Source of the DNA: Planctomycetota bacterium
Lineage (GTDB): Bacteria > Planctomycetota > UBA1135 > GCA-002686595
Direction: 5' to 3'
Length of the DNA stretch: 64,000 nucleotides
Assembly (NCBI GenBank): GCA_020638875.1
Contig: JACKHS010000001.1
Coordinates: 186,001-250,000, forward strand
Shown here: positions 17,541 through 26,198 of the stretch, in pieces
Position numbering within the stretch: position 1 is the stretch's first letter
Layout: every line of letters begins with the position of its first letter
The notes under the pieces: model-generated
The model's input: the letters and a program-made list of their open reading frames with translations, nothing else
What the model was told of the DNA's origin: nothing
Database searches by the model: none
Program-made: the position numbers and the translations under genes

Positions 17541-19481
17541 TCAGCGGTGGGCGGCGACGGCGCGCTCCTCGCGCGCGGCCTGGGCGGGGCGGTAGGCGTG
17601 AGGGATCCACTCCCCCCACTTCGACTCGTAGTAGCGCTTGTTGCGCTCGAACAGCGCGCGGCGCGCCTCGGGGTCGACCTTGTCGAACGAGGCGGACAGC
17701 TCGTGGTGCACGAAGGCGTCCTCGGCGCAGCGGATCGTCTTGCCGAGCTCGCGCACGCGCCGGCAGTAGTCGTCGTCCTCGAAGAAGCCCATGCCGAAGC
17801 CCTCGTCGAGCGGGCCGACCTCCTCGAAGGTCTCGCGGCGGCCCATGACGCAGAAGAAGGCGGCGACGTCGAGCGCGAAGCTCCTCCCGGCGCCGTCGAG
17901 CACGAGCAGCGCGGCCTCGGCGTGCATGCCGGCGGCGTCGACGTAGCTCGTCGGCACGCGCGCCTCGTTGCCGATGTTGTTCGTGATCGGGCCGAGCAGG
18001 CCGAGGTCGGGGTCGCGCCGGAAGTGCGCGGTCAGCGCGCGCAGCCAGCCGCGCGTGACGACCGTGTCGTTGTTGAGCAGCACGACGTACTCGCCCGTGG
18101 CGCGCTCGAGGCCCTGGTTGTTGGCCGCCGCGAAGCCGCGGTTGTCCTCGTTCAAGATCAGCGTGAGGCGCGGCTCGCGCGCGGCCTGCTCGGCGAGCCA
18201 CGCGGGCGTGCCGTCCGTCGAGCCGTTGTCGACCACGAGCACCTCGAGCGGCGGGCGCTCGGGATCGGCGAAGAGCGACGCGAGGCACGCCTGCGTCAGC
18301 GCGAGGTTGTTCCAGGTGACGACGACCACGCTGACGAGCGGTTCGGGGAGCGCCGTCAGCGCGGCGCGCAGCTCGGCGCCGCGCGCGCCCCACGTCTCCG
18401 TGCGCGCGCGTTCGCTGCGCGCGGCGCGGCGCGGGTCGTCGGCGGCCTCGGCCAGCCCGGCGGCGACGGCCTCGAGGAACGCGGCGCGGTCGCGGCAGCG
18501 CTCGACGAGCGCGTCGAGCCCCGCGTCGCGGATCTCGGGCAGGTCGGTCGTCACCACCGGCTTGCCGGACGCGAGGTACTCGTAGACCTTCACGGGGTTC
18601 GTCGCGCGCGTGAGCTCGTTCACCAGGAACGGGATCAGGCACACGTCGAAGCGCGCGAGCTCGCGCGGCAGCGCCGCGTACGGCACCTCGCCCGCGAAGC
18701 TCACGTTGGCCTCGTCGGCGAGCGCCTCGGCCACGCCGGCCGTGTCCGCGCCGACGAGGCGCACCTCGGCGGCGGGGAAGCGCCGCGCGAGCGCGCGCAC
18801 GAGCTCGACGTCGAACCACTCGGCCAGCGCGCCGTAGTAGCCGAGCACCGGCCGCTCGCCGGCCTCCGCGCGCACGCGCGCGGCGTGGAAGGGCTCGAAC
18901 TCGGCCGCGTTGCGCAGCAGCCGCAGCGAACGCGCGCGTCCCTCGGCCTGGCGGCGCAGCGCCTCGCTCGACACCACGACGAGGTCGGCGCGCGCGACGA
19001 GCTCGCGCTCGGCCGCGACGAGCTCGCGCGCGCTGTTCGCGAAGCCCTGGTGATCGTCCATCCAGTCGTACACGACGCGCGCGCCGGGCGGCAGCTCGGG
19101 CAGCCGCCCCCACCCGGGGTGCTCGACGAGCGACCACGTGCGCGCCGGCCGCAGCCAGTGCAGCACGCCGCGCACCGCGCTCGCGAGCGCGTCGCCGTCG
19201 ACGTCGGTGACGACGCCGTGGTAGATCGAGGGCGCGTGCGGCGTGGCGAGCTCGACGTGGAAGAGCGCGAGCTCGGGGTCGAGGCGCTGCACCGCGAAGC
19301 CCGGCTCCGCGCGCGCCTCGAGGCGCGGCGAGACGTACAGCACGCGGTGGCCGGCGCGCGCGAGCTCGCGCGCGAGGTGCTGCGGGCGCTGGATGCGGAA
19401 GTGCCAGTCGATGACGCCCCAGACGAGGACGTCGGCGAGGCCCGCGCGCGCCGGCGGCAGCTCGACGCCCGCGCCGCGCAC
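17541..19481 (-). CDS. Two-domain glycosyltransferase (GT4-like plus GT2), 3' part of a broken larger gene
   Basis: From the first in-frame ATG this frame gives 646 residues. Residues about 15-350 are a GT-B/GT4-like domain (VLVWGVIDWHFRIQRPQHLA; later NPVKVYEYLASGKPVV). Residues about 360-630 are a GT2 domain of the rhamnosyltransferase type (VSVVVVTWNN, VVDNGSTDGT, VLLNNDT with the DXD-like motif, and FFEDDDY). Sensible coding in the same frame extends upstream of the ATG to about 19680 (RAYRALPLGPEARF and onward). It then jumps frame into a helical linker, then into the methyltransferase frame. The gene therefore probably begins at 20735 and is broken by small indels. Confidence 0.8.
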   Translation of the reverse strand: MRGAGVELPPARAGLADVLVWGVIDWHFRIQRPQHLARELARAGHRVLYVSPRLEARAEPGFAVQRLDPELALFHVELATPHAPSIYHGVVTDVDGDALASAVRGVLHWLRPARTWSLVEHPGWGRLPELPPGARVVYDWMDDHQGFANSARELVAAERELVARADLVVVSSEALRRQAEGRARSLRLLRNAAEFEPFHAARVRAEAGERPVLGYYGALAEWFDVELVRALARRFPAAEVRLVGADTAGVAEALADEANVSFAGEVPYAALPRELARFDVCLIPFLVNELTRATNPVKVYEYLASGKPVVTTDLPEIRDAGLDALVERCRDRAAFLEAVAAGLAEAADDPRRAARSERARTETWGARGAELRAALTALPEPLVSVVVVTWNNLALTQACLASLFADPERPPLEVLVVDNGSTDGTPAWLAEQAAREPRLTLILNEDNRGFAAANNQGLERATGEYVVLLNNDTVVTRGWLRALTAHFRRDPDLGLLGPITNNIGNEARVPTSYVDAAGMHAEAALLVLDGAGRSFALDVAAFFCVMGRRETFEEVGPLDEGFGMGFFEDDDYCRRVRELGKTIRCAEDAFVHHELSASFDKVDPEARRALFERNKRYYESKWGEWIPHAYRPAQAAREERAVAAHR

Positions 19482-19730
19482 GCTGCGCCCGGCCGCGCGC
19501 TCGCGGCGCTGTCGGCGCTCCTCGAGGAAGTTGCGCTCGGCCGCGCTCCCGCGCAGCAGCCAGCCGAACAGCGCGAACCCGGCCGCCTTGGCGCGGAAGC
19601 GCGCTTCCGGCCCCAGCGGCAGCGCGCGGTACGCCCGGCGCGCCGCGCCCTCGAAGCCGCCGCCGAGCGTCGCGCGCAGCCCGCGCGCGCAGGCAGCGCA
19701 CCAGCGCCTTCGCCGCGCGCAGCGGGCGCG

Positions 19731-20735
19731 TCAGGCGCCACGACAGCGAGGCCTCGTGCCGCGCGAGCGCGTCGCGCAGCGCGTTCGCGCGCGCGCGCTC
19801 GAGCCGCGCTTGACGTTGCGCCCGTCACGCGCTCCTCCGAGTGGTCCAGGCGCGCCCGCGAGCGCGTCGGCGTGCGCGCCCAGCGTCGCGACGCAGCGCG
19901 CGCGGAACTCCTCCCAGAGCGCCGCCGCAGCGGCGCGCGTGCGCGCGTCGTCGAGCGCCGGCGGCGGCAGCGTCGGTGCGCCGCCGCGGCGCCCGACCAG
20001 GACGCGACGATAGACCGGCTCGAGCGCGTCGTAGGCGTACAGCTCGCGGTTGAAGCGTCGCGAGAGCTCGACGAGCAGCTCGCGGTGCTCGGGCCGATCG
20101 AGGTGCACGACGAAGAGCGGCAGCAGCTCCGCGAGCCATGGCGCGTGCCCGTTCGCGCCCGTCGCGCAGGCGAAGCCGGCCTCCTCGAGCGCCGCGCGCG
20201 TCGCGCCCAGGCTCGGTAGCCCGAAGCCGATGTGCTCGTCGAGCCACGGATAGGCGACGCCGGTCTTGTGCGCGTAGATCGCGTTCACGCGTCGATCCAC
20301 GTCCACCGCGGCCGCGTCCTCCGCGTACGGCCCCGCCAGCACCACGCCGACGCGCGCGAGCGAGCGCAGCGTCGCCAGGAAGGTCGCGCGCTCGTCGGGC
20401 GCCACGTGCTCGAGCGTGTCGACGGCGACGACCCAGTCCCAGCGGCGCTCGCCGTCGGCCAGGCGCCCGAGCCTCCCGGCGAGCACGTGCTCGCCCTCGT
20501 CGGCGGGGAGCAACGGGTCGAGGTAGCTCACGCTCACGCCGCGCAGGAAGCGCCCGAGCAGGCGGCACGGCCCGCAGCCGACGTCGAGCACCGTCTGCCC
20601 CGGCTCCAGCACCGCGACGAGGTGCTGGGCGCAGCTCGCGTAGCGGCTGTACTGGTCGAACAGGATCGGCTCGTCGAGCGGTCCCGCGAGGTCCAGGCGA
20701 GCGGCGCGAGGCGGAGGTCCGGGGGGCGACGTCAT
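19731..20735 (-). CDS. SAM methyltransferase domain protein, 5' part of a broken larger gene
   Basis: The open frame spans 334 residues, but only the first 295 or so look like real protein. The methyltransferase motif I is VLDVGCGPCRLLGRF, with WDWVVAVDTLEHVAPDER as the motif II/III block. The last 40 residues of the frame are Arg/Ser-rich and look out of frame. In other frames between about 19850 and 19690 a helical segment is readable, with LERARANALRDALA and then SLSWRLTRPLRAAKAL. The SWR-x-TxPLR type of segment is common in linkers that join to glycosyltransferase domains. This gene and the next (to 17541) are best read as one methyltransferase-coiled-coil-GT-GT protein with frame breaks near 19845, 19815 and 19680. 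Confidence 0.72.
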   Translation of the reverse strand: MTSPPGPPPRAARLDLAGPLDEPILFDQYSRYASCAQHLVAVLEPGQTVLDVGCGPCRLLGRFLRGVSVSYLDPLLPADEGEHVLAGRLGRLADGERRWDWVVAVDTLEHVAPDERATFLATLRSLARVGVVLAGPYAEDAAAVDVDRRVNAIYAHKTGVAYPWLDEHIGFGLPSLGATRAALEEAGFACATGANGHAPWLAELLPLFVVHLDRPEHRELLVELSRRFNRELYAYDALEPVYRRVLVGRRGGAPTLPPPALDDARTRAAAAALWEEFRARCVATLGAHADALAGAPGPLGGARDGRNVKRGSSARARTRCATRSRGTRPRCRGA

Positions 20736-20810
20736 GACGCAGATCCCCGCCGGTGGCGGGGATCCGCGGGATTGTACGCGCAGGCCCGAGGGGCGCGAGG
20801 ATCGCCGGGG

Positions 20811-21046
20811 GCCTGTCCGAGAAGAGCTTCGGAAGCCGGCGGGGAGGACGGCGCGACGGCGCCGGAGGACGTCTTCGACGGGCTGCTAGGAGTCTGTTCG
20901 GGAAGTGCTTCGGATGCCGACGTGGTGGCGTCCGCTTCGGTGCGGCGGTCGGGGACGCAGGCGAATCCGTGGATTCGTCGAGGCTCTCGGACGCCGTACC
21001 GGAGTGGAGGACGCCGCGACGGCGCCGATTGACTTCTCGGACAGGC
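20811..21046. repeat. Intergenic inverted/direct repeat element
   Basis: The 313-base gap between divergent starts and stops here has no convincing gene. A 14-base sequence at 20811-20824 (GCCTGTCCGAGAAG) recurs as its exact reverse complement at 21033-21046. A third, diverged copy lies in direct orientation at 20891-20905, and the copies at 20886 and 21051 (reverse) both carry the extension CTAGGAG. A short perfect hairpin (CGAATCC, 2-base loop, GGATTCG) sits at 20962-20977. The right end runs up to the stop codon of the lipoprotein gene. This looks like a palindromic intergenic repeat; mobility is not shown. Confidence 0.6.
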
Positions 21047-21048
21047 TC

Positions 21049-21378
21049 CTAGGGCAGCTCGACCTCGAAGCGCGCCCGCACGGGCCGCTCGTGGCGCTGC
21101 GTGCGCACGGGGCGCGGCGCGGTCACGATCAGCTCCTCGCCGCTCGGCAGCGTGACGCGCACCTGCCGGTCGCGCGGCAGGTCGGGGTAGCCGGAGCGGA
21201 TCCAGCCGCTGAGGACGCGGCCCGAGGCGTCCAGGTGCACGCCGGAGAGGCTGGCGCGAGCCGGGCGGACCGGCTCCACGCGCAGGCCCGCGTCGGCGGG
21301 GAGGCCGCCGCTCGGGGTGCTGGCGCAGCCCGCGAGGGCGAGGGAGGCGAGCAGGAGGCAGCGGCGGGCGGTCTTCAT
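21049..21378 (-). CDS. Small lipoprotein
   Basis: A 109-residue lipoprotein with a textbook signal: basic start, hydrophobic core and lipobox LAGC at residues 15-18. The mature part is predicted beta-rich with many Arg residues (VRPARASLSGVHLDASGRVL) and no recognised family. Its stop codon is directly next to the inverted-repeat copy at 21033-21046. It is divergent from the porin gene. Confidence 0.65.
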   Translation of the reverse strand: MKTARRCLLLASLALAGCASTPSGGLPADAGLRVEPVRPARASLSGVHLDASGRVLSGWIRSGYPDLPRDRQVRVTLPSGEELIVTAPRPVRTQRHERPVRARFEVELP

Positions 21379-21550
21379 GGCGGATCGGCGCGGACGGGGG
21401 CTGAGCCGGGCCGAAGCGGCCCTCGCTCCAGTCTAGACCCCGATCGAGGGTGAGGTCGGCGCGGCCCGCCCGAAGGGCCTCGATTGCCTAAGGACGCGTG
21501 GAAGCGGTCGCCAAAGGGACGCGGATCCGCAGCCCTCACCCGACGTCCCC

Positions 21551-22738
21551 GTGCTGAACCTCCTGCTCCTCGCCGCCTGCGTCCCCGCGCCTTGCCCTCA
21601 GGGCGGCTCCGCCTCGGCCGACTCCCCCGCCTGGTGGGAGCGCGAGCGCCTCACCGGCGACTGGGGCGGCGCGCGCACCGACCTCGAAGAGGCCGGCGTG
21701 GTCGTCGAGGTGACGCTGATCCAGGACCTGTTCCTGAACACCACGGGCGGCGTCGACACGGGCTCGGCGCACTCGCGCTACCTCGAGCTCGGCGTCGGCC
21801 TCGACCTCGAGCAGCTCGTGGGCGTCGAGGGCGCGACGGGCTTCCTGCAGGCCTACCACACGGCCGGCCGCGGCCTCGGCGCGAAGACCGGTGACTTCCA
21901 GGGCGCGTCCAACATCGACAGCGAGCCGGTCGACATCCTCGCCGAGCTGTGGTGGGAGCAGCACGTCGCCGACGGCCGCTTGCGCGCCAAGGTCGGCAAG
22001 TTCGACGGCAACAGCGAGTTCGCCTACACCGACAACGGCGGCGAGTTCGTGAACTCGTCGATGGGCGTCAGCCCGACGCTCTTCACGATCCCGACCTTCC
22101 CGCTGCCGGCCTGGGGCGCGCTCGTCGAAGCCTGCCCGAGCGACCGCTGGTGCGTGCGCCTCGGCCTGCTCGACGGCGCGGGCGCGACGGGCCTCGACAC
22201 GGGCACGCACGGGCCGAGCGCGTTCAGCGACCACCCCTCCTCCGCGTTCTGGATCGGCCAGGTCGACGCGACGTGGGGCGACGCGCACCCCGGCCGCCTG
22301 GGCGTCGGCGCCTGGCTGCACACGGCGTCGTTCGACCGCTTCGACGGCGGCACCGAGGACGACGCGACGGGGCAGTTCGTCGTGCTCGACCAACACGTCA
22401 CCACGTGTTGCGGCCGCGAGCTCGGCGCGTTCGCGCAGCTCGGTCTGGCCGACGACGCGGTGAGCGAGGTCGGCTTGCACCTCGGCGCCGGCCTCGTGCT
22501 CGCCGACGCCGAGACCGGCGAGGGCTTCGGCCTCGGCGCGACGCTGGTCGAGTTCACGTCCGACCCCGCCGCGGGCTTCGGCGAGGAGCGCGAGCTGGCC
22601 TTCGAGGCCTTCTACCGCGCGCAACCCCTCGGCTGGCTGAGCGTGAAGCCCGACGTGCAGTACGTCGTGAACCCCGGCGGCGACCCCGCGCTCGACGACG
22701 CCCTGGCCGTGGGCGTGCGGCTCGAGTGGAGCTTCTGA
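21551..22738 (+). CDS. OprB-family carbohydrate-selective porin
   Basis: A 395-residue outer-membrane beta-barrel. It starts with a short signal peptide from a GTG codon (21551) and has the OprB signature LTGDWGGARTDLEEAGV at about residue 34. Alternating amphipathic strands follow to the C-terminal Phe typical of BAM substrates (LEWSF). OprB proteins form sugar-selective channels. The gene stands alone between polysaccharide genes and may serve uptake of sugars; this role is from the family, not the context. It shows the organism has an outer membrane. Confidence 0.85.
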   Translation: MLNLLLLAACVPAPCPQGGSASADSPAWWERERLTGDWGGARTDLEEAGVVVEVTLIQDLFLNTTGGVDTGSAHSRYLELGVGLDLEQLVGVEGATGFLQAYHTAGRGLGAKTGDFQGASNIDSEPVDILAELWWEQHVADGRLRAKVGKFDGNSEFAYTDNGGEFVNSSMGVSPTLFTIPTFPLPAWGALVEACPSDRWCVRLGLLDGAGATGLDTGTHGPSAFSDHPSSAFWIGQVDATWGDAHPGRLGVGAWLHTASFDRFDGGTEDDATGQFVVLDQHVTTCCGRELGAFAQLGLADDAVSEVGLHLGAGLVLADAETGEGFGLGATLVEFTSDPAAGFGEERELAFEAFYRAQPLGWLSVKPDVQYVVNPGGDPALDDALAVGVRLEWSF

Positions 22739-22750
22739 GGCGACGCGCGC

Positions 22751-23844
22751 TCAGCGCGCGGCCAGCGCCAGCGCGTAGGCGCGCGCGGTCGCCTCGGCGG
22801 CGGCGGCCCACGTGAAGCGCTCAGCCACGCGCGCGCGCAGCGCGCATCGTCGGGCGGCGCGGCCAGCGCCGCGCGCACCGCGTCGCGCAGCCCGCGCGCG
22901 GTCGTCGGGCGCGGCGTACCGGGCCGCGTCGCCGAAGGTCTCGCGCGTCGAGCCGCCGGGCGTCACGACGAGGCGGCAGCCGCACAGCGCGGCCTCGAGG
23001 CTCGCGAGGCCGGGCGTCTCTCGTACCAGCTCGGGCAGGCGTGCACGGCGGCGGCGCGCAGCACGTCGCGCACGCCCGCCGCGTCGCGCGGGCCGAGGAA
23101 GCGCGTGCGCGGCCCGGCGGCGGCGCGGCAGCGCGCGAGGTAGTCGCCGGCGTAGCGGCCCGGCGCGCCGACGAAGGTGAGCTCGACGTCCTCGTCGCGC
23201 AGCGCCTCGACGAGCGCGAGCTGGTTCTTGCGCGGCTCGACGCGGCCGACGCAGACGACGCCGGAGCGCTCGGCCTCCGGGCCCAGCGTGAAGAACGCCG
23301 CGTCGGCCGCGTTGGGCACGACGACGACCGGCGGCAACGCGCCGAAGCGCGTGGCGAGCGCCTGCGCCTCGGCCTCGCTGTTGGGCAGCAGCGCGGCGCA
23401 GCGCGCGAGCAGGCGCCGCACGCCGGGCTCGAAGCCGAGCACCGGCCGGTGCGACCACGCCAGCCCCGCGCGCGGCCACGCGAGCAGGCTGCGCTGCGCG
23501 ACCTTGAGCGTCGGGTAGAGCTCGGCGCCGAACGCGCGCGCGACGAGGCCCTGCACGCCGGTGCGCCCGGCCGCGTCGAACTCGGTCGTCGGCCACCAGA
23601 TCGTGCTGAGCACCGCGGGCACGCCGCTCGATGCGAGGCGCCGCGCGTGCGGGCCGTTCTCCCACAGGCGGTCGAGGTGGAACAGGTGCACGAGGTCGCA
23701 GCTCGCCAGGCGCGGCCGCGGTGAGCCGTCGAGGCGCACCTCGTGGCCGCGCGCGCGCAGCGCCTCCGCCGTGCGCAGGATCTGGACCGTGTCGCCGCCC
23801 GGGTGGGCCTCGAGGTCCGCGCGCACGAGCCAGAGGGCCTTCAT
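22751..23844 (-). pseudogene. GT4 glycosyltransferase with three apparent frameshifts
   Basis: The first 280 or so residues are intact: ALWLVRADLEAHPGGDTV start, LVHLFHLDRLW, LPNSEAEAQAL, then GVVCVGRVEPRKNQLALVEAL. The frame is lost near 23018 just after HACPSWYE. The rest of the nucleotide-sugar domain (GLASLEAALCGCRLVVTPGG, then AARYAAPDD) reads in another frame. Two more jumps, near 22905 and 22843, connect to the C-terminal FTWAAAAEATARAYA. The breaks at 22905 and 22843 lie in GC-repeat sequence. With the breaks repaired the gene gives a normal GT4 enzyme of about 365 residues, lying 13 bases downstream of wecB. Confidence 0.75.
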
Positions 23845-23857
23845 GCGCGGCGAAGTC

Positions 23858-24991
23858 TCAGCGCCCGGCCTCGAAGTCGGGCAGCGCGCGCCGCCCGAGC
23901 AGGGACTCGACGATGCGCTCGGAAGCGCGGCCGTCGCCGTAGAGGTGCGGGTGGCTGCCCATCGCCGCGCGCGCCGCGTCGTCGTCGAGCAGGCGCAGCG
24001 CCTCGTGCACGATGCGCTCGCGGTCGGTGCCGACGAGCAGCGCGGCGCCGGCGTGCACGGCCTCGGGCCGCTCGGTCTTCTCGCGCAGCACGAGCACCGG
24101 CTTGCCGACCGAGGGCGCCTCCTCCTGCAGGCCGCCCGAGTCGGTGATCACGAGCTCGCACGCGAAGAGCAGCGCGCAGAGCTCGGGGTAGGCCAGCGGC
24201 GCGGTGAGCGTCACGCGCGGGTGACCGCCGAGCAGCTCGTGCGCCGGGCCGTGCACGTTGGGGTTGGGGTGCACGGGGTAGACGAGCTGCACGTCGTCGC
24301 GGCGGTCGGCGAGCTCGCGCAGCGCGAGGAACACGTCGCGCAGCGGCGCGCCGAAGCTCTCGCGGCGGTGCGCGGTGACCAGCACGATGCGGCGGCCGTG
24401 CGCGTCCACCGGCGGGCGCTCGCCGGCGCCCTGCGCGCGCATCCAGTAGAGGCTGTCGATGCCGGTGTTGCCGGTGACGCGCACCGTGTTCTCCGCGACG
24501 CCCTCGCGCAGGAGCGCCTCGCGCGCGGCGACCGTCGGCGCGAAGTGCCAGTCGGTGACGACGCCCGCGAGGCGGCGGTTGGCCTCCTCGGGGAACGGCT
24601 GGCGCTTGTCGCCCGTGCGCAGGCCGGCCTCCACGTGCGCGACGCGCGCGCCGTCGAGGAAGGCGGTGATCGCGGCCGCCATGACGGTCAGCGTGTCGCC
24701 CTGCACGACGACGACGTCGGGGCGCTGCGCCGCGAACACCTCGTGCAGCGCGCTCGACATGCGCCCGAAGAGCTCGCCGAGCTTCTGGTCGGCGCGCATG
24801 AGCGCGAGGTCGACGTCGGGCACGAGGTCGAACGCGCGCAGGCCGTCGTCGAGCAGCTCGCGGTGCTGCGCCGTCGAGCACACGGTCAGCTCGACCTCGC
24901 CCGGCCGCGCGCGCAGCGTGCGCACGACCGGCGCGAGCTTGACCACCTCGGGGCGCGTCCCGAACACGACGAGGACCTTCTTCGCGGGCAT
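23858..24991 (-). CDS. wecB: UDP-N-acetylglucosamine 2-epimerase (non-hydrolysing)
   Basis: A 377-residue enzyme expected to convert UDP-GlcNAc to UDP-ManNAc. Family signatures are present throughout: VLVVFGTRPEVVKLAPVV at the start, VVQGDTLTVMAAA, HVEAGLRTGDKRQPFPEE, the VTAHRRESFG block, YPVHPNPNV, and TDSGGLQEEAPSVGKPVLVLR. Length equals that of WecB/MnaA. It supplies ManNAc-type sugar nucleotides for the polysaccharide. It is the only clear sugar-nucleotide enzyme in the locus, so other precursors must be made elsewhere. Minus strand, followed closely by a glycosyltransferase gene. Confidence 0.95.
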   Translation of the reverse strand: MPAKKVLVVFGTRPEVVKLAPVVRTLRARPGEVELTVCSTAQHRELLDDGLRAFDLVPDVDLALMRADQKLGELFGRMSSALHEVFAAQRPDVVVVQGDTLTVMAAAITAFLDGARVAHVEAGLRTGDKRQPFPEEANRRLAGVVTDWHFAPTVAAREALLREGVAENTVRVTGNTGIDSLYWMRAQGAGERPPVDAHGRRIVLVTAHRRESFGAPLRDVFLALRELADRRDDVQLVYPVHPNPNVHGPAHELLGGHPRVTLTAPLAYPELCALLFACELVITDSGGLQEEAPSVGKPVLVLREKTERPEAVHAGAALLVGTDRERIVHEALRLLDDDAARAAMGSHPHLYGDGRASERIVESLLGRRALPDFEAGR

Positions 24992-25054
24992 GGCGTCGGA
25001 TCGTACGCAGTCGCGCGCCGCGCTCCCAGCGCCAGCGGCGCGCTTTCGCGCGGC

Positions 25055-26198
25055 TCAGACGCGCGCGAGCGACCCGGCGAACGCGAGCACCTCGGCGGCG
25101 CGCGCGCTCCAGCCGTTGCGCGCGGCGAAGGCGCGGCGCTCCGTCGCGCGTGCGGCGCCCTCGGCCAGCGCGGCGCGCAACGCCTGCGTCATGGCCTCGG
25201 CGCCCTCCGCGGCGCTCACCAGGCCCTCGAAGCTGTTCAGGTCGGCCACGGGCGTCGAGCAGGCGGGCTTGCCCAGCGCGAGGTACTCGTAGAGCTTGAC
25301 CGGGTTCGCCGCGCGGCCGACGCGGTCGACGCGGAACGGCACCCAGCAGGCGTCGAACGCGGCGACGTAGCGCGGCACGTCGGCGTACGGCCGCGGCCCG
25401 AGCAGCCGCACGTTCGCGAGCCCCGGCGCGGGCTCCCCCGCCGCCTCGCCGGCGCGCGGCCCGACGAAGGCGAAGTCGACCTCGGGGCAGGCGCGCGCGA
25501 CCGCGCGCACGAGCTCCCAGTCGAGCCACTCGTAGAGCGCGCCGACGAAACCGACCAGCGGGTGGCCGCGCGGCAGGTCGGCCGGGCGCGGGCCCTGCGC
25601 GGCGCGCTGGAAGCCGACGTCGTCGACGCCGTTGCGCACGAGGCGCAGCGGCAGCTCGGGCCGCCGGCGGCGCAGGTCCGCGAGCAGCACCTCCGCCGTC
25701 GCGAGCGCGCCGTCGCAGCGCGCGAGGAGGCGCTCCTCCAGCCGCGCGACGCGCACGCGCAGCGCCGGGTCGGGCGCGTGCACCGCGAGGTCGTCGATAC
25801 AGTCGTAGAGCACGCGGCCGAAGGGCAGCTCGTCGAGCCAGGGCTCCCAGCGCGGGTGCACGACGAGCGCGACGGCGCGCTCCCACGGGTACGCGCGTCC
25901 GAGCGCGGCGCGCAGCCGCCGCGCGCGCGCGCGCGCCGCGCCGCGCCCTCGAGCGGCGCGCGCGCGCGAGCAGGCCGCCGCCCGGCCGCAGGACCGTCGT
26001 CGCCCCCGCTTGCGCGCGGCGCCCCTGCGTCCAGCGTTGCAGCGCGGTGCGCCGCGACGGCACCTGCACGAAGTCGTTCTCCACGCCGCGCGCGCTCCAC
26101 GCCTCGGCGAGCATGCGCGTGCGCCCGACCAGCGGGAAGTCCCACGTCACAGCCGCGAGCGCGAGCGGCCGCAGCCCGGCGTCGGAGGAGCCGCTCAA
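25055..26198 (-). pseudogene. GT4 glycosyltransferase with a frameshift in a CG run
   Basis: The start is a TTG at 26198 forming a TTGA overlap with the stop of the upstream glycosylphosphotransferase gene. Early residues LALAAVTWDFPLVGRTRMLAEAWSARG and then VQVPSRRTALQRW are readable. The frame then runs into a CG-dinucleotide run at about 25921-25936, after which the natural continuation (LRAALGRAYPWERAVALVVH) is in another frame and continues intact to 25055. That part has VLYDCIDDLAVHAPD, PLVGFVGALYEWLDWEL and NPVKLYEYLALGKP. Repaired, it is a GT4 enzyme of about 380 residues, similar in type to the GT4 domain encoded at 17541-19481. Confidence 0.75.
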
